Shown one piece after another: positions 51,001 to 62,600 of a stretch of 64,000 nt of DNA (its first letter is position 1; each line of letters starts with the position of its first letter). Source of the DNA: Galbula dea (taxonomy: Eukaryota > Chordata > Aves > Piciformes > Galbulidae); assembly GCA_013399015.1 (NCBI GenBank), contig VWZX01000897.1, forward strand, positions 1-64,000, read 5' to 3'. Below the pieces are notes generated by a model. That model was given only the letters and a program-made list of their open reading frames with translations. It had not been told where the DNA came from and ran no database searches. The position numbers and the translations under genes were made by a program.

Positions 51001-54000
51001 ACAAGAGAAAAAAAAAAAAGCAGAAACCCTTTATGGGAACACTCATCTTTGCAAAGTAAAACTAAGTGAAGTAGCTATTTGCTCAGGTTGTCCAATGACA
51101 AAGCAAAGTACACAGGAAACATAAGCTGCCTGCAATCTGTAAATTATGCTTTTTAAAAATGAAAAAGCACAAATTGAGAGCAAGAAGTACAATTGCATAG
51201 ATTTTTCTAGGGGTTTTTTGTTTGTTTTGTTGGGATTTGGAGGTTTTTTGTTTTGTTTGCTTTTTTTATAGAGCTTAAAATCTCTAAACCAACTACTTTA
51301 GCTTTGTTATTTAACTTGCATTGTGCCTTGTTCTGTGGTTGGTCAGCTGAGATATATCATCCACCTTTCTGACTCTGAAGTCAGTACAAGTTACTGACTT
51401 TTACCATAGATACATACATTTTTCCACCTTACTTCACATAGACTAGTTCCACACAGAAGGACTACTTAGCATAACACTTGTGTTTGTGCACATGAATATA
51501 GCTTAGCCAATTTTACCTATTTATTTTAAGAACTGCATAGAGGAAGCTAATGACCACAAGAAAAAAGGTTCCCAGTGGAGAAAGCTTGCAATTCAGCTAT
51601 ACCGCATGTGGAATAGTCCATTTCATGGTGGTAAATACTGCTAAGTGGATGAATTTTAAACAGCGTCTGCAAACTGAGGGTACAGTCACTGCAGCAGAAA
51701 CACATGACACTCAACTCTTGAGTAAGTTGTCTTCATAGCAACTTCCAAGTTCACTATGGCACCTTCAAAAGAGCAATGTCTTTAATAATTGTTGCTTCAG
51801 AGCCAAACAGGATGCCGCAGCCCTTCCTCTCAAGGCTGAACTCCACCATGGAAGTTATTGTTTTCCAAGAAATATGTTAACACTGAAAAGAGCTGGCTTC
51901 CTATTTTAATTGACTTTTCATGGTCAATATATAGGATTCAAACCATTTCAGTCATTCTTCTTTCTCACAGGTGGATTATGGAGGACCATGTTTAGCTTTC
52001 CAGCATGTTTTCCACCTCAAGTAGAGTTGTTTATAGGGGGGTTTTTTTGGGGTTAAAAATAAATTAAGTATTCAAAATCACTCTCTATAGCTGCAAAGTA
52101 TACATACACAATGAAACAAAACCATTTGTGAAAACACAGCACGACTGAGCATCTGCACTTCTTCAAAAGCTGAAGCTCAGCAAGTGTCTTAAGTTGGCCT
52201 TGTTACTTATTAAGCAAAGCCAAATTTTGTGCTCATAAAGAACCTGTACAAGACCAAGGTGGTACATCAAAACTCTTGCCAAATGACACACTTCAAATGG
52301 TATAAATAATCAGTAAAATCAAGTGAAGACAAGTGCACGCTTCTGAGAATGGCATTGTAAAGAACTCTTACAGATTAGTACAGCATTATGGAAATAGGAA
52401 AACCACACAAACCTCAGTTGAAACTGTCAGGTTCCCAATACACAGGAACTAAAAGTAACATGAGTTAACTTTTTAAGCTACAACATACTAATAGATTCTG
52501 TACACTCCCAAAATAAGTTAGTTACCATAAAACCAGTAGGTATGAACTAATCCAAAGTAGATGCAGAGCAATTAATTTATCTTAGCATTAATGAAAAAAA
52601 AAAACCTGCTGTCAATATTGCAGTTTAATGCTTTTGGTTTTATATTGAAACTGTAATATAAGCTTGAACCAGAATAACTGTCAGAGAATGAAATAACAGG
52701 ATTCTACACTGTGTGTTTTTAGCACTGTTGAGACAGTAACAAAGCATTTCAGGTTTTAAAATGTCCTTCTAAGGCAGTAGCAGTCATGGGAACAGTTTCC
52801 TTCAACACAATCTGTGTTCAGTCTCAACACCAAGACATGGGCAGTAGTATTTGGCACCCTTATAAAGCATCTACGATCAGCAAGTGCTATTTCCCATTTA
52901 TAAGGTTGATGTAGGGAGAATTTAAAGAAAAAAACCCAAAGTCAACAAAAAACCCACTCTCAGATGAGCTGTAATTACTATACAAATTTATTAGAACTAT
53001 CAACAAGCTACAGGATTATATTATGCTCTCCCCAATACAAAAGATGATTACAAGGCATGACCTTCTCTACTGCTCTTTCGCTTTAGCCAGTTATGTCACT
53101 TAAAAAGGAGACTGCCTGCTTACTTAGGTATGCTTCACTAACCAACTGTCCAGCACTAGAATGAACACAAGCAGGAACTTGGGTGTGTGCTTAAGTAAAC
53201 ATTTTGCCATTGTTAACGTACATTTTGCATAGCTGAAACTAATTGTGAGAAGTCTTTCAGCACTTGACACCCAACAGTTTGAGATCTTAGAAGGCTAAGC
53301 AGAATAAAAAGCTCTAAAAAGAAAAAAAACCTAAGAAATGGAGACATTTTTCAACAGGAAAAAAAACAAACAGTGTGAGCGGGTGACTTCTTAATAAAAG
53401 ACTTTTCAGATGCAAGTTTTCTATCAAAGATATACTTGAGAGGTAAGATATGCCAAAACATTTGTAATAACACTTTAATACCATTACCTTTTGCTTAAGG
53501 CTTTAAGCCAGGTCTTACAAGATCCAGGTACTAGACAGGGTCTGCTAGAGTCTTGTTCTTTGAGGTTGGACAGATTCCTGCACTCCGACAGGGTTCCAAA
53601 CTCCCACTTACTTTACAGTTAACCAAGATCTTAAAGAAAAACTAATCAAGCAACCAAATGTAAGTTCTATTATTAGAGGCACAAACACCAGAGATCTGCA
53701 ATTAAACAAACAAAAAACCCTCCTATAATCTGCACTCTACAAATGCAAACAGTGCCACTAAGTTTTGCCAGCTCACAGTGACTCTGCCATCAAAATTTGC
53801 ATGAATATAAAACCTGAATATCCTAGTGTGATTTAACCCATATTCATACTTGAAACTTAGTTCTTGGAACATCCTGAGTTTACAATAGTAGCAAGTTTGA
53901 CCCAGGCCTAAGATATCAAGAGACACTAGGCAAAAAGAGCTTGTCTCCCAAATGAATAAAAGTTACATAACTTTACATGGGACGTCCTGGTTTACGACAA

Positions 54001-57000
54001 GTAACAGGTAAACCTGCCTCAAACATCCTATTTCACTAAGAACATTACCAACTGCCTGGGGAGCTTCTGAAACCAGTGATTACAAACTGTCTGGAGGCAG
54101 TTTGTAAATTCTCAGATGGCAATTGGAATGAACAGCTTAAATATATTTAGCATCCTGGGTTTGATTTGCTCACTTTGCATTACTGTAACTGAAGATACAT
54201 CTTTGACCATCGTTTGCACTCTAAACTTCTCTGTTCAGTTTGAGCCACAATACGTTTTCATCTTATATAAGAAGCTGAACTCAACTTTATATGGTCCATT
54301 TAAGATTCAAGATTACTGCTAAATCAAAATTAATCCTGAATTAATTTATTTGAAAATTTAGCCACTGAAGAATAATTTTTCTTAAGTCCTCTGCATCAGT
54401 TCAGCTTAAATCATCCACATGAAGCTGATGCAACTTTCCAAAACATTCAGTGCTGCACCCAAGAGGCTCAGCATCTCTTCTCAAGGAAGATCAGGAGTAC
54501 AACCTTCCTAGTCCACTCTGCATCAGGAACTACAGACAAAGAAACAGCAAAGCCCAGTGTCAAGCTTACTGCACTGTACAGGGGTCTAGCAAGAGTCAGC
54601 CTGAGGAAATCTGAATATATACAGAGAAAAGAAAACAGAAGACTAACAGAAAGGATCAGCAAGAAATTAACTCTAAAAGCCAGGACTAGCAAGACATTTT
54701 TGTGTGGCAGCAGAGCTCACCCTTTGGAAGCCTCACAGTTCCACTGACAGCAGCAACTTAAGTTTTTATTTACAAAGTTTGTAAAGAATAAGTGAGATGT
54801 CTGATCACATAAACCAGGGAAGGTAAGTGAAAGCAAGGCACCTGCTTTTTTGTTCAGGGATCTACCTTTTGTAGGGTAACATATCTGAGAAAACATTTTA
54901 TCTGGATAATTAGTTAAATATTGAATATGTGCTTTTTTACTGTAAAACTGTCTTGTCAGAGTGAATGCAATGAAGTTTTCCTGAGTAATCATGCTCAAGA
55001 ATTATTTTGAGGAATTAGAGCTGAGCACTGTTTTATTAAGAGCCATTCTCTTTGCAATCATTAACTCAACAGGTCAGAGACTATGACAAACTATTTTTAT
55101 TTCTTCATCCCTACAACAGACTAGGCTTCAATATTTTTTTAATGCCATCAGACTGCAAACAACAAGAGAACACTTAACACTCCATATCCTGAAAGGGGCA
55201 GAGACCTTTTACTCAGCAACCACAAGCATGACTTCAAGGCACAGTAATTCCCCCTAGTATTACAGATACCCTCTAGCGACTATATAGGTAGTAAGCAACA
55301 GGTTTTCCTGAAGCTGATTTATTTCAAGTATACAGTTTAGTCCTATTAAAATTCCCTATCAACAGCTATAAAGCAGACTTCCAAAACCAACTACATTGGC
55401 AAGAAATACTTTATATTATGCTTACGTCCACACAAGAGCTCTTCTGTGGAAGAGAAACCACACCAACATAATCGAGTGTCCTAGTATAGGAGACACTTAT
55501 TATTCTGGAGCCTCTCTAAAACAGTCAAGCTCAGTACAGCTAAGGAGTATCTTTCAAACAGGTGCAAAATGGACAACACAGCTATCTCTGTTACACAAAA
55601 CTTTCCCCATCAGTGGCTTTTAAGGTCTTCAGCATCTGCTGGGACAGTGGTGCCGGGATGCCTGACATTCTTAGTGTCCACAGCATCTTTGGGGACAGTG
55701 GTGTCCATGGTACAAACAATTCTCCCAGCAGACAGAGATCTCCGAATACAGTGGACCTAGTGTTATATTAATCTTCCAAGCATCTGTTCAGACTACTGCA
55801 ATACCATATCCATACTGAATAAAATGTCACAGCATCTGTATTGTCCACTGTCCACAAATAGTATCAAAGGACACTGGAAGCCTGTTGGCCTATAAAACTA
55901 GGAAAAAAAAAATCCAAAAGATGATGCATGCAATCCTGTTACAAATATCTGCATCTTCAAAGTCCATTTCTGTACTAGGAAATTTAACTGTAATGAGCCA
56001 TTTCTTCAAAACTCTTCTTTTACATTCTCTGGCCCTTAAGAAAAACTACCATCACTTGTTTCAAGTTTTTGTTGGTTTTGTTAACTGTTAAAAAAAATAA
56101 AAACCAATACACTTTCCAGTCTTCATACTTTTAACTGGTATCCTAATACACTCACTGTAAGTAAAGAAATCTGTGGTTTAGAATGCAAAATAAATTTGAG
56201 ATGAAATACCTTACTCAGCTCTCTCAGAGACAGGGATGTATGGGGGGGTTGTGGATTTGTTGATAATTTATAAGGAAATATGAAGTTTTTCACACTACTG
56301 TATGCATGACATAATAGTTTGATGTCTACTTAGAACATTAAGTTTTCAATTCAGAAGAAAATAGTGTATGAAAATAGGATTGTTAAAGCCTACAGTCCTG
56401 TAGGAATTACAGTATTACAACCACAAGATGCTTTTATGATCCAGAAAAACAGATGCTTCTCAACACACCGACCACGGCTCAATATTTACAACTTAAGGGT
56501 ACATAAAATCAGATTCTAGATTCAGATTACTAACCTAAGAGTAGAAGTAAAAATAACTTATCTTTGCTGTTTTTCAAGTTCTCATTTCCCCATCATATAA
56601 ATTCACTTCAAGGACAATACAGAAATCAATATTCTTTAGGGGCCTTTATCTACATATTGTTGTCATCACCTTCCCATTTCACCTGAAGTTTCCCTCTACC
56701 ACCACTTTGATTTGTCCAAGCACTCCTTGTGACTGCACATACTATATTGGTACACTTGCAGAGTATTTTTCTGAAGGACAGAGACACAAGCAGATATTTC
56801 TTTAAAATCAGATATGGATTAAAATTTTTCACTGAAGATCAATATAAATCCTAGCCAAAAGCAAAAAAAAAAAAAAAAAAGCAAGTGCATTAACCTTTCT
56901 AGTAAATTATGTCCTAGCTCCTTTAAGTTCACATAAAATAATAAGTTATTTGTTCCATAAGGTATCTAAGGCTATATACAGTCTCTAAAAACGTGCCTTG

Positions 57001-57930
57001 TCAAATAACAATACACATAAGCAACTACATTAAATATAATAAAAAAGCAGTTTGCTTTTTAGGCAAAGCATTTAATAAATGCAACTTAAAGTGAAGCTTG
57101 CCAAAACTTCTGTAAGGCCTGCTGTCTCAAAATATCCTGTAACTGCTTGGTTTATGTTACTACCTCTGTGGAGCCATTCACCTATACAATTAATTGTTTA
57201 TAAATTAATAGTTGTTCAGTGGTTTGAGGATAGCTATTTCATTTTACAAGGTCTTCAAAAAATGAAATAATAGAAATTAAACTTAACAACAAAGAAAACA
57301 CAACGTATTTTAGGAGCATTATGATCTTACCAGAGGATTATGCATTAACTATTTTTCACAGGATTTTGCGCTAAATTTAAGTCAGAAGCCATGCAGTGTT
57401 AATAGAAATGTACTCTGCCACTACAAGTTCAGTTTAGCTGCACTTTAGGAAGTTTGAGTGGCTTCAACGGAGCAGATATTCAACAATAAACAACCTCAAG
57501 TAAACCCTACAGCAACGCACTTTTACAACCCCATTATGATCCTTATAAGAACCCTTTCTTTTCCTGAGCTGCAACCAAGCATTTTTAGGTCCCCTCCTGT
57601 TCACCTACGTATGTGATACTGCTCTAAGTGGTATACAACACTGCCCTCATCAAGAATTTTACTAGCAAACTGAGTATATTCCCTGCATTACATATTGGAA
57701 AGGTAAATCAACACCGCACATGCCCTCCCTCATTAGAGGGGCTTCTTCAAGCTTAATCTTAAGACTATTTTTACAAGTAAAACATAGATACTCTAGAAGG
57801 GACTACAAGAGCCAGGATTGCTCTCCCCAGTCTCATTTCAATTCACATAGGTCTTCTGTGAAAGAGGTTCTCTAAGTGTGTCTTTGCGCTATGCCATGCT
57901 TTTAATCCACCTGTGCCGTTCCCAACTTAC
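42061..57930 (-). other. SGMS2: SGMS2 intron 1, distal part
   Basis: About 15.9 kb of AT-rich sequence with few recognisable transposons. Visible low-complexity tracts: T16 near 45087-45102, G/T-only 47667-47703, A/C-rich 48712-48781, A/C-only 49968-50023 and 50972-51004, G/T-only 51210-51234, A18 at 56863-56880, and a 51-bp-spaced repeat at 55630-55705. The many short ORFs on both strands lack recognisable domains and are treated as chance. Confidence 0.55.
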
Positions 57931-58350
57931 CTACTCCGCCGTACATGCAAAAGCTTTTCACTGCTGGCGGTTCCTCCTCTAAGGGCAGCTGGAAAGTCTT
58001 TTTTGGAGCCTCAGGGCTCTGGCCAGACACTCCCACCACCGAAGCAGCAGCATACAGAAGCAGCTAGAAAGTTTGCCACAATCTCTACCTTCCCCCTGCA
58101 AATTCGATCCTCTCACACTGCCTCTTCTTCCTGGCGTAAAGAGACTGTCTTTTAAGGGCGTCAGCGGCGGCGACACTTCCCAGCGAGGTTTTCCTGCCGG
58201 CAACGGTACCACCTCAGCAGTGCCGCTCCTGGAAGCGCTCTCCCGCTCCGGGGAGGCTCCGGGCCGGGGGGCGACGAGGGCAGCGCTCGCTCGGGACTGC
58301 CGTTACCGCCGCCGTGTTTACCGCGAGTCTCATGCTCGCCGCCAGAGCCA
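57931..58350 (-). other. SGMS2: Probable SGMS2 non-coding exon 1
   Basis: On the minus strand a near-perfect donor, GTAG|GTAAGTTGG, gives an exon end at 57931, immediately downstream of the CpG island. Exon 2 of SGMS2 has an acceptor and no promoter of its own, so a first exon is required upstream on this strand, and this is the best candidate. The 5' end at about 58350 is a guess placed within the island; no coding start belongs to it. Confidence 0.6.
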
Positions 58351-58360
58351 CGCTCCTCCC

Positions 58361-58368
58361 TGACATCA
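58361..58368. promoter_or_regulatory. CRE/AP-1-like site
   Basis: TGACATCA, one mismatch from the CRE palindrome TGACGTCA. It lies in the SGMS2 island 45 bp from the AP-1 site. Binding is inferred only from the motif. Confidence 0.35.
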
Positions 58369-58412
58369 TTCATTCTCTCACAAGCGCACCCGCCCACTCC
58401 ATTTCCAAACAG

Positions 58413-58419
58413 TGACTCA
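58413..58419. promoter_or_regulatory. AP-1 site in the SGMS2 island
   Basis: TGACTCA, an exact AP-1 (TRE) consensus, within about 100 bp of the plausible SGMS2 start region. Confidence 0.45.
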
Positions 58420-58532
58420 CCCCCTGGCGCTGCTGCTATTTCAGAGGCAAGGGCTAGAAAAACCGGCAGGACCTCTAGGCAGCCCCCGCCCCGCAGAGAA
58501 AGGTGCCGGGTCCCGCCCCGCTCCCGGCTGCT

Positions 58533-58565
58533 CGTGTGTGTGTGTGTGTGCGCGCGCGCGCGCGC
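58533..58565. repeat. (GT)n(GC)n alternating tract, Z-DNA prone
   Basis: 33 nt of unbroken pyrimidine-purine alternation: C, then a GT run to 58550, then a CG run to 58565. GT followed by GC repeats is the classic sequence type for left-handed Z-DNA under negative supercoiling. It sits in the CpG island upstream of the presumed SGMS2 start. Confidence 0.9.
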
Positions 58566-58990
58566 TACCGGGAGCCTCCTCCCGGGAACGGCACCACCTC
58601 CTCCTCGGGCCGTGCGGAGATACCGCTGCCTTTGCACGGCTGCCCTCCCGGGTCCCATGTGCCATACCCACAGCATAAGAAGGCTCTTCTAAAGGCACAC
58701 ACAGGCCCCGGGAGACGGCTGAGCCTCCCCAGCTGCGGGGAAGGGTTACGTTAGCTCGCCAAACGGGATCCCGACGACTGTACCGCACCCACAAAACATT
58801 ACTTTTTTAATTCTTTAAAAAAAAGATCAGCATTGCTCTCCCCCGGGAGCCAGTTGGTGGCAGCCGAGCAGGTGGCTCGGGGCCGTCCCCACTGCTCAGC
58901 TGGGCCCAGCGCAGCACACCCACGGCCAGGCCAAGCCGGGCCCCAGAGCCGCCGCTACTAGCCGGAAAGGGTTTCCCAGTTTTGCCGGGG

Positions 58991-61900
58991 CGATTTACTT
59001 GCCCGAAGTCTTTTCAAATGGAGGATGGCAGTCACCGAGACCCCTGATTCTCACGTGTTTCACCCCTGTCTTCAGACTGCACTTTTGCTAGCAAGTTTTG
59101 GTTTGTTGTTGGGTTGTTTTGGGTTGGGGTGGTTTTGGGGGTTAGGGGNTACGGGTTCCTCATCATTAAGCAGCAAACAGATTTTTTTGGGGACTATTCC
59201 AGTGTAGCACATGGGATTGGCAGGGGGAGGGAGGAGGAAGAATGTGTCTACTCATCCCCACCAGCACTGTCTTTGGCTGAGATATACCTGTCCTGCCTTC
59301 ACTAGTCACCTGAGCGAGCAGTGACCTCCCAGCCCTGGATTCAAGGAAGGCACCTGACCCCATGTTTGTCACAGCCCGGACAGCCCCCGTCACCCAGCCA
59401 TTGGCTATTCTGCTTGGGTTGCTCCCACTTTTGTTTTTATCCACAAAAGCTTGGGGGAAGGGAATAGGGAATCTGCTTTATTCCAGCACAGGGTGGAAAC
59501 ACGTTCAGCGCTTTCAAGAGTTCTGTGGGACAGAGAAACCCTGTCCTGATCTAACAGTGACAGGCAGAGCACTGCAGACAGGGTAGCAGGATTTTAGGTT
59601 TCCTTCCTGCAGGCTTAACACAAACTGTGCATTATAAACAGATAAAACTATTCAGCTAGATTGCTGCCGTTCCTGTTGCTACGTGAACGCACATACACAC
59701 CTGTAACACCAAAACAAAGAAATCCGAACCTCACAGCATTCTTCATTGCCTGCTGAAACACACTCTACTTATAACTATTACCCTTCAAAGAACTGCATCT
59801 TAAGAGAGGAAAAAGAACCCTAGTACATTAACTCATTCTGTTCAAGGCTACACTCCAAATCCAACCCCACAAGCCCATCCTCACAGGTGACCTCTTGAAG
59901 TGTAGAGCTTGATCACAGAGCTCCTGTAGGCTCAGAGGTGCATCTGTGAAGAGCAGCTTGCAGGAGATGGTCTGTAACTGATTTGGTAACTACTGTTCGC
60001 AACTCTTGCATAGCAACAAACTTCTGAAAGCAAGTGACACGGTTGTGAAGTCACCAAAACCTGGCAGAGGAATTAGCAATACATCTCTTTATCATTACTT
60101 TAAACGAGATTAACTTCACGAGGTCTTTTTCAGACAGGAACTATGAGGGAGAAAACTTAAGACCTGCAGAATGACATTTTGTGAAGAAAAAGAAGCGTCT
60201 CACACACATGCAGGATTCCACAGAGAGACCAACATGCAAGTCACATACCCTCTCATCTCCCAGGGAGGCAGATGGGAGGGAGGAGAGAAGGGTTTTGAGG
60301 AAAAAGTTACTGTTCCCTTCAGCTGGAGCAAATCCAGCATCTTTTTCATTACTGTTTATTTTTTTTTTGCCCTTTCATGAGATCAGCAGGGATGTTATTG
60401 GAAACAGTAATTCCATAAACGAACACCACCAGCCTGTGCATTGAAATTCTGACTCTTTCCAAAGAGACACTCAGGCAGTTTCCAAAGGCAGCTACCACCA
60501 GAATCCTGCTTAGTTCTGCCATGGGACAGAACTAAAGCTGCAAGACGGGGTTTGGGGTGGGGGAAGCAAGAGCCATATACGAATTTCTAGTTCAAGCTGG
60601 CTTTAGAGTTTATAAAGTCAACAGTAGCACAAGAAAAAGCCTACTTGTGTAACCAAGCCATAGCAGACATCTATGCAGAAATCTGATAGGGAAGATCCAA
60701 GTAGTTTCAGAACTAACAAATTTTGTAAGCCCACATTTTCTAATGAGGTCACAGACACTTATAGACTTCATTACACCTGTGTTAACGGCATATGAAGACG
60801 TACACAGATATTTTATGCTGAAGTGTCCTGTACACCCCATAAATACAGTTCCTCATAATTCTTCCTTGCTTTTTCTTTAAGTAGTGTATAAATGAGGGTA
60901 ATCCTGCAAACCATTTCTATACAGGCCTAAGCATACTCTGTACCCTGGGTCTCACAGCAGGTCTGTTTATATCTATGAAGGTGCTAATTGATACTGCTGC
61001 CTTGAAACAGATGAAATAACTCCACAATGACTTAATTATTCCCATCCAATTATGAAATAATAAAATACACCAAGCCCAAATGTATGTAGAATAACATTCC
61101 ATAAAGAGATTCCTCATCAGCATACACTCAAATACTTCACACCTAACAAAAGTAAGTGGCATGATTTTGGAATTAGATGCCTTTCAGCAGCAACATGAAT
61201 TCTACGTTTCCAGCTAGTTATTTTCATCAATTCACTAGTTCTTTTTCCTCATCAGAGGCTTTGGAATAAGGAAGAGATCTTACCTTATAGGTTCACATTT
61301 AATACCAGTATTTTTTGGCAACTGAACAAGTAGATGAAAAGATGACCCACAAAAGAAATTATAAGACAGGTTTTTCCATTACTACTTCATCAGCATCACA
61401 GTTCAGAAGTACACAGCTCTGCCCTTGTACTGTAGGAGTTAGGACCATAAGAACCAGCTTTATAAATCATCACAGCTACCACAAGTTAAGCTCCTTACAT
61501 TCAAGCCTACCTTATCTTGTATCTAGAATGAATTAAATTGATACTGATTAATTATGCATTGGGCTGAACTGGCAGTGTGCCAGCTCAGTAATAAGCATAA
61601 AAAGTATGAAAGATCTACAGGGTGAGAGGCTTCGAAGAAGGAACTATACTGGAACCAGAAAGACAAAGACCCTTAGTGTCCTTTCCGAGTATGAAAAAGG
61701 GGCAAAGCCTATTATGCTCAGCTGAGTGACTTGTGGAAACACTGCTGATCATATAAGTGCTAGGAGAAAGTGTTAGCATCCACAGCCCTGGCAATACTAC
61801 CTCTAGTGAGTTACTGACCAAATGTAATTATGAAAAGAAGCACCTTTATAACATGTTTCCCCAAAACAAAAGCTGCCTTTCTCATTCAGCTCATAGAAGT

Positions 61901-62229
61901 AACTCCAGGCAAGCATAATTGTATTCCATCTGGAAAATCTGCACTACCTGTGGTCTTTTCTAAGACAAAAAAATCCCCAGCAAAAACAAAGGAGAAGCCA
62001 AACCCAAATACACAAAGAATACTACCTCCTATAAAGCACTAATCTGTCAAGATAAGCACTGCTGTATTAAGCAAACAGAAAACTTCAACTGATATTACCA
62101 CTTCACGAGACCCGTGAGCAAAGGGGGGAAAAAAAAAAACCAACCAACCACCTCAGTGAAGTTCTGAAGTCTACCGAATCTGCCTTCAATCCTCCTGAGG
62201 GAAACCCCAGTGAGGAAACCGTCCCTGCC
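58991..62229. other. Upstream of the SGMS2 island
   Basis: AT-rich sequence with one assembly N (59149) inside a G/T-rich block at 59095-59148. No exon of PAPSS1, the expected next gene, was recognised. The remaining short ORFs look random. An A/C-only tract lies at 62129-62152, just outside the next CpG patch. Confidence 0.5.
59095..59148 (+). other. G/T-rich block with a G-quadruplex motif
   Basis: Guanine runs at 59111-59113, 59121-59123, 59126-59129, 59137-59141 and 59145-59148, with intervening loops of 7, 2, 7 and 3 nt, satisfy the G3+N1-7 quadruplex rule. The run ends one base before the N. Confidence 0.75.
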
Positions 62230-62600
62230 TACCAGGGGAATTACCTGCGGCCTCCTGCTCCGGCCGGACCCTCCCGTCCGGTCACTCCGTGCTGCCCCAG
62301 TGCCGAGGTGCCACTCCCGCCCACCCTTCCCCGGCTTTCAAAGGAGGCGGGAAGCGGCGGCAGGCCAATGGCGGCCAAAGCGGACCAGCCCGCCCTGCCC
62401 CGCAGGTGCCCGCCTCTGGCACTAGCTAGCTCTGCCTCTAGCTTTGCCCCTGGCTCTAGCACTAGTTCTGCTTCTGCCTATGGCTCTAGTTCTAGCTCTA
62501 GCTCTGCTTCTGGCTTGTTCTGCCTGCCCACCTGCCGCCTGGAGGGGACGGACCTTGGCTGCCGCTGACTGCTGTGGTTAAGCGAGGTTGGTCTCCCCCC
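62230..62600. promoter_or_regulatory. Second CpG-rich patch, possible promoter
   Basis: About 370 bp, GC- and CpG-rich, with a CCAATGGCGGC element (CCAAT box fused to a YY1-like core) near 62365-62375. On the minus strand a consensus donor, CCGCAG|GTAATT, gives a possible exon end at 62245. It could be an upstream alternative SGMS2 promoter, a lncRNA promoter, or a promoter on the PAPSS1 side. The ORFs through it are Ser/Pro/Ala-rich and look non-coding. Confidence 0.5.
62414..62514 (+). repeat. Degenerate hexamer repeat (GCTCTA/GCTCTG type)
   Basis: About 100 bp of imperfect units such as GGCTCTAG, TTCTAGCTCTAGCTCTG and TTCTGCTTCTGCC. Read on the plus strand in one frame it gives a Ser-rich string, which is a by-product of the repeat and not evidence of a protein. 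Confidence 0.7.

Larger units (their letters stand above)
58130..58990 (-). promoter_or_regulatory. SGMS2: CpG-island promoter of SGMS2
   Basis: About 0.85 kb of GC- and CpG-rich DNA in an AT-rich surround, upstream of the likely first exon. No TATA box was seen. It contains a perfect AP-1 site (58413-58419), a CRE/AP-1-like TGACATCA (58361-58368) and a GT/GC alternating tract (58533-58565). Such islands usually fire in both directions, so a divergent plus-strand transcript is possible; no conserved ORF supports one. Confidence 0.75.

Noticed and set aside
58161..58794. ORFs of 171 and 117 codons on the minus strand in the SGMS2 island
   Set aside because: They are CpG-island chance frames; one includes a His-Thr run coded by the GT repeat, and none joins the SGMS2 frame.
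62308..62568. Ser-rich 86-codon ORF as a PAPSS1 or novel exon
   Set aside because: It arises from a degenerate hexamer repeat, has no recognisable domain, and does not resemble the PAPSS1 N terminus.
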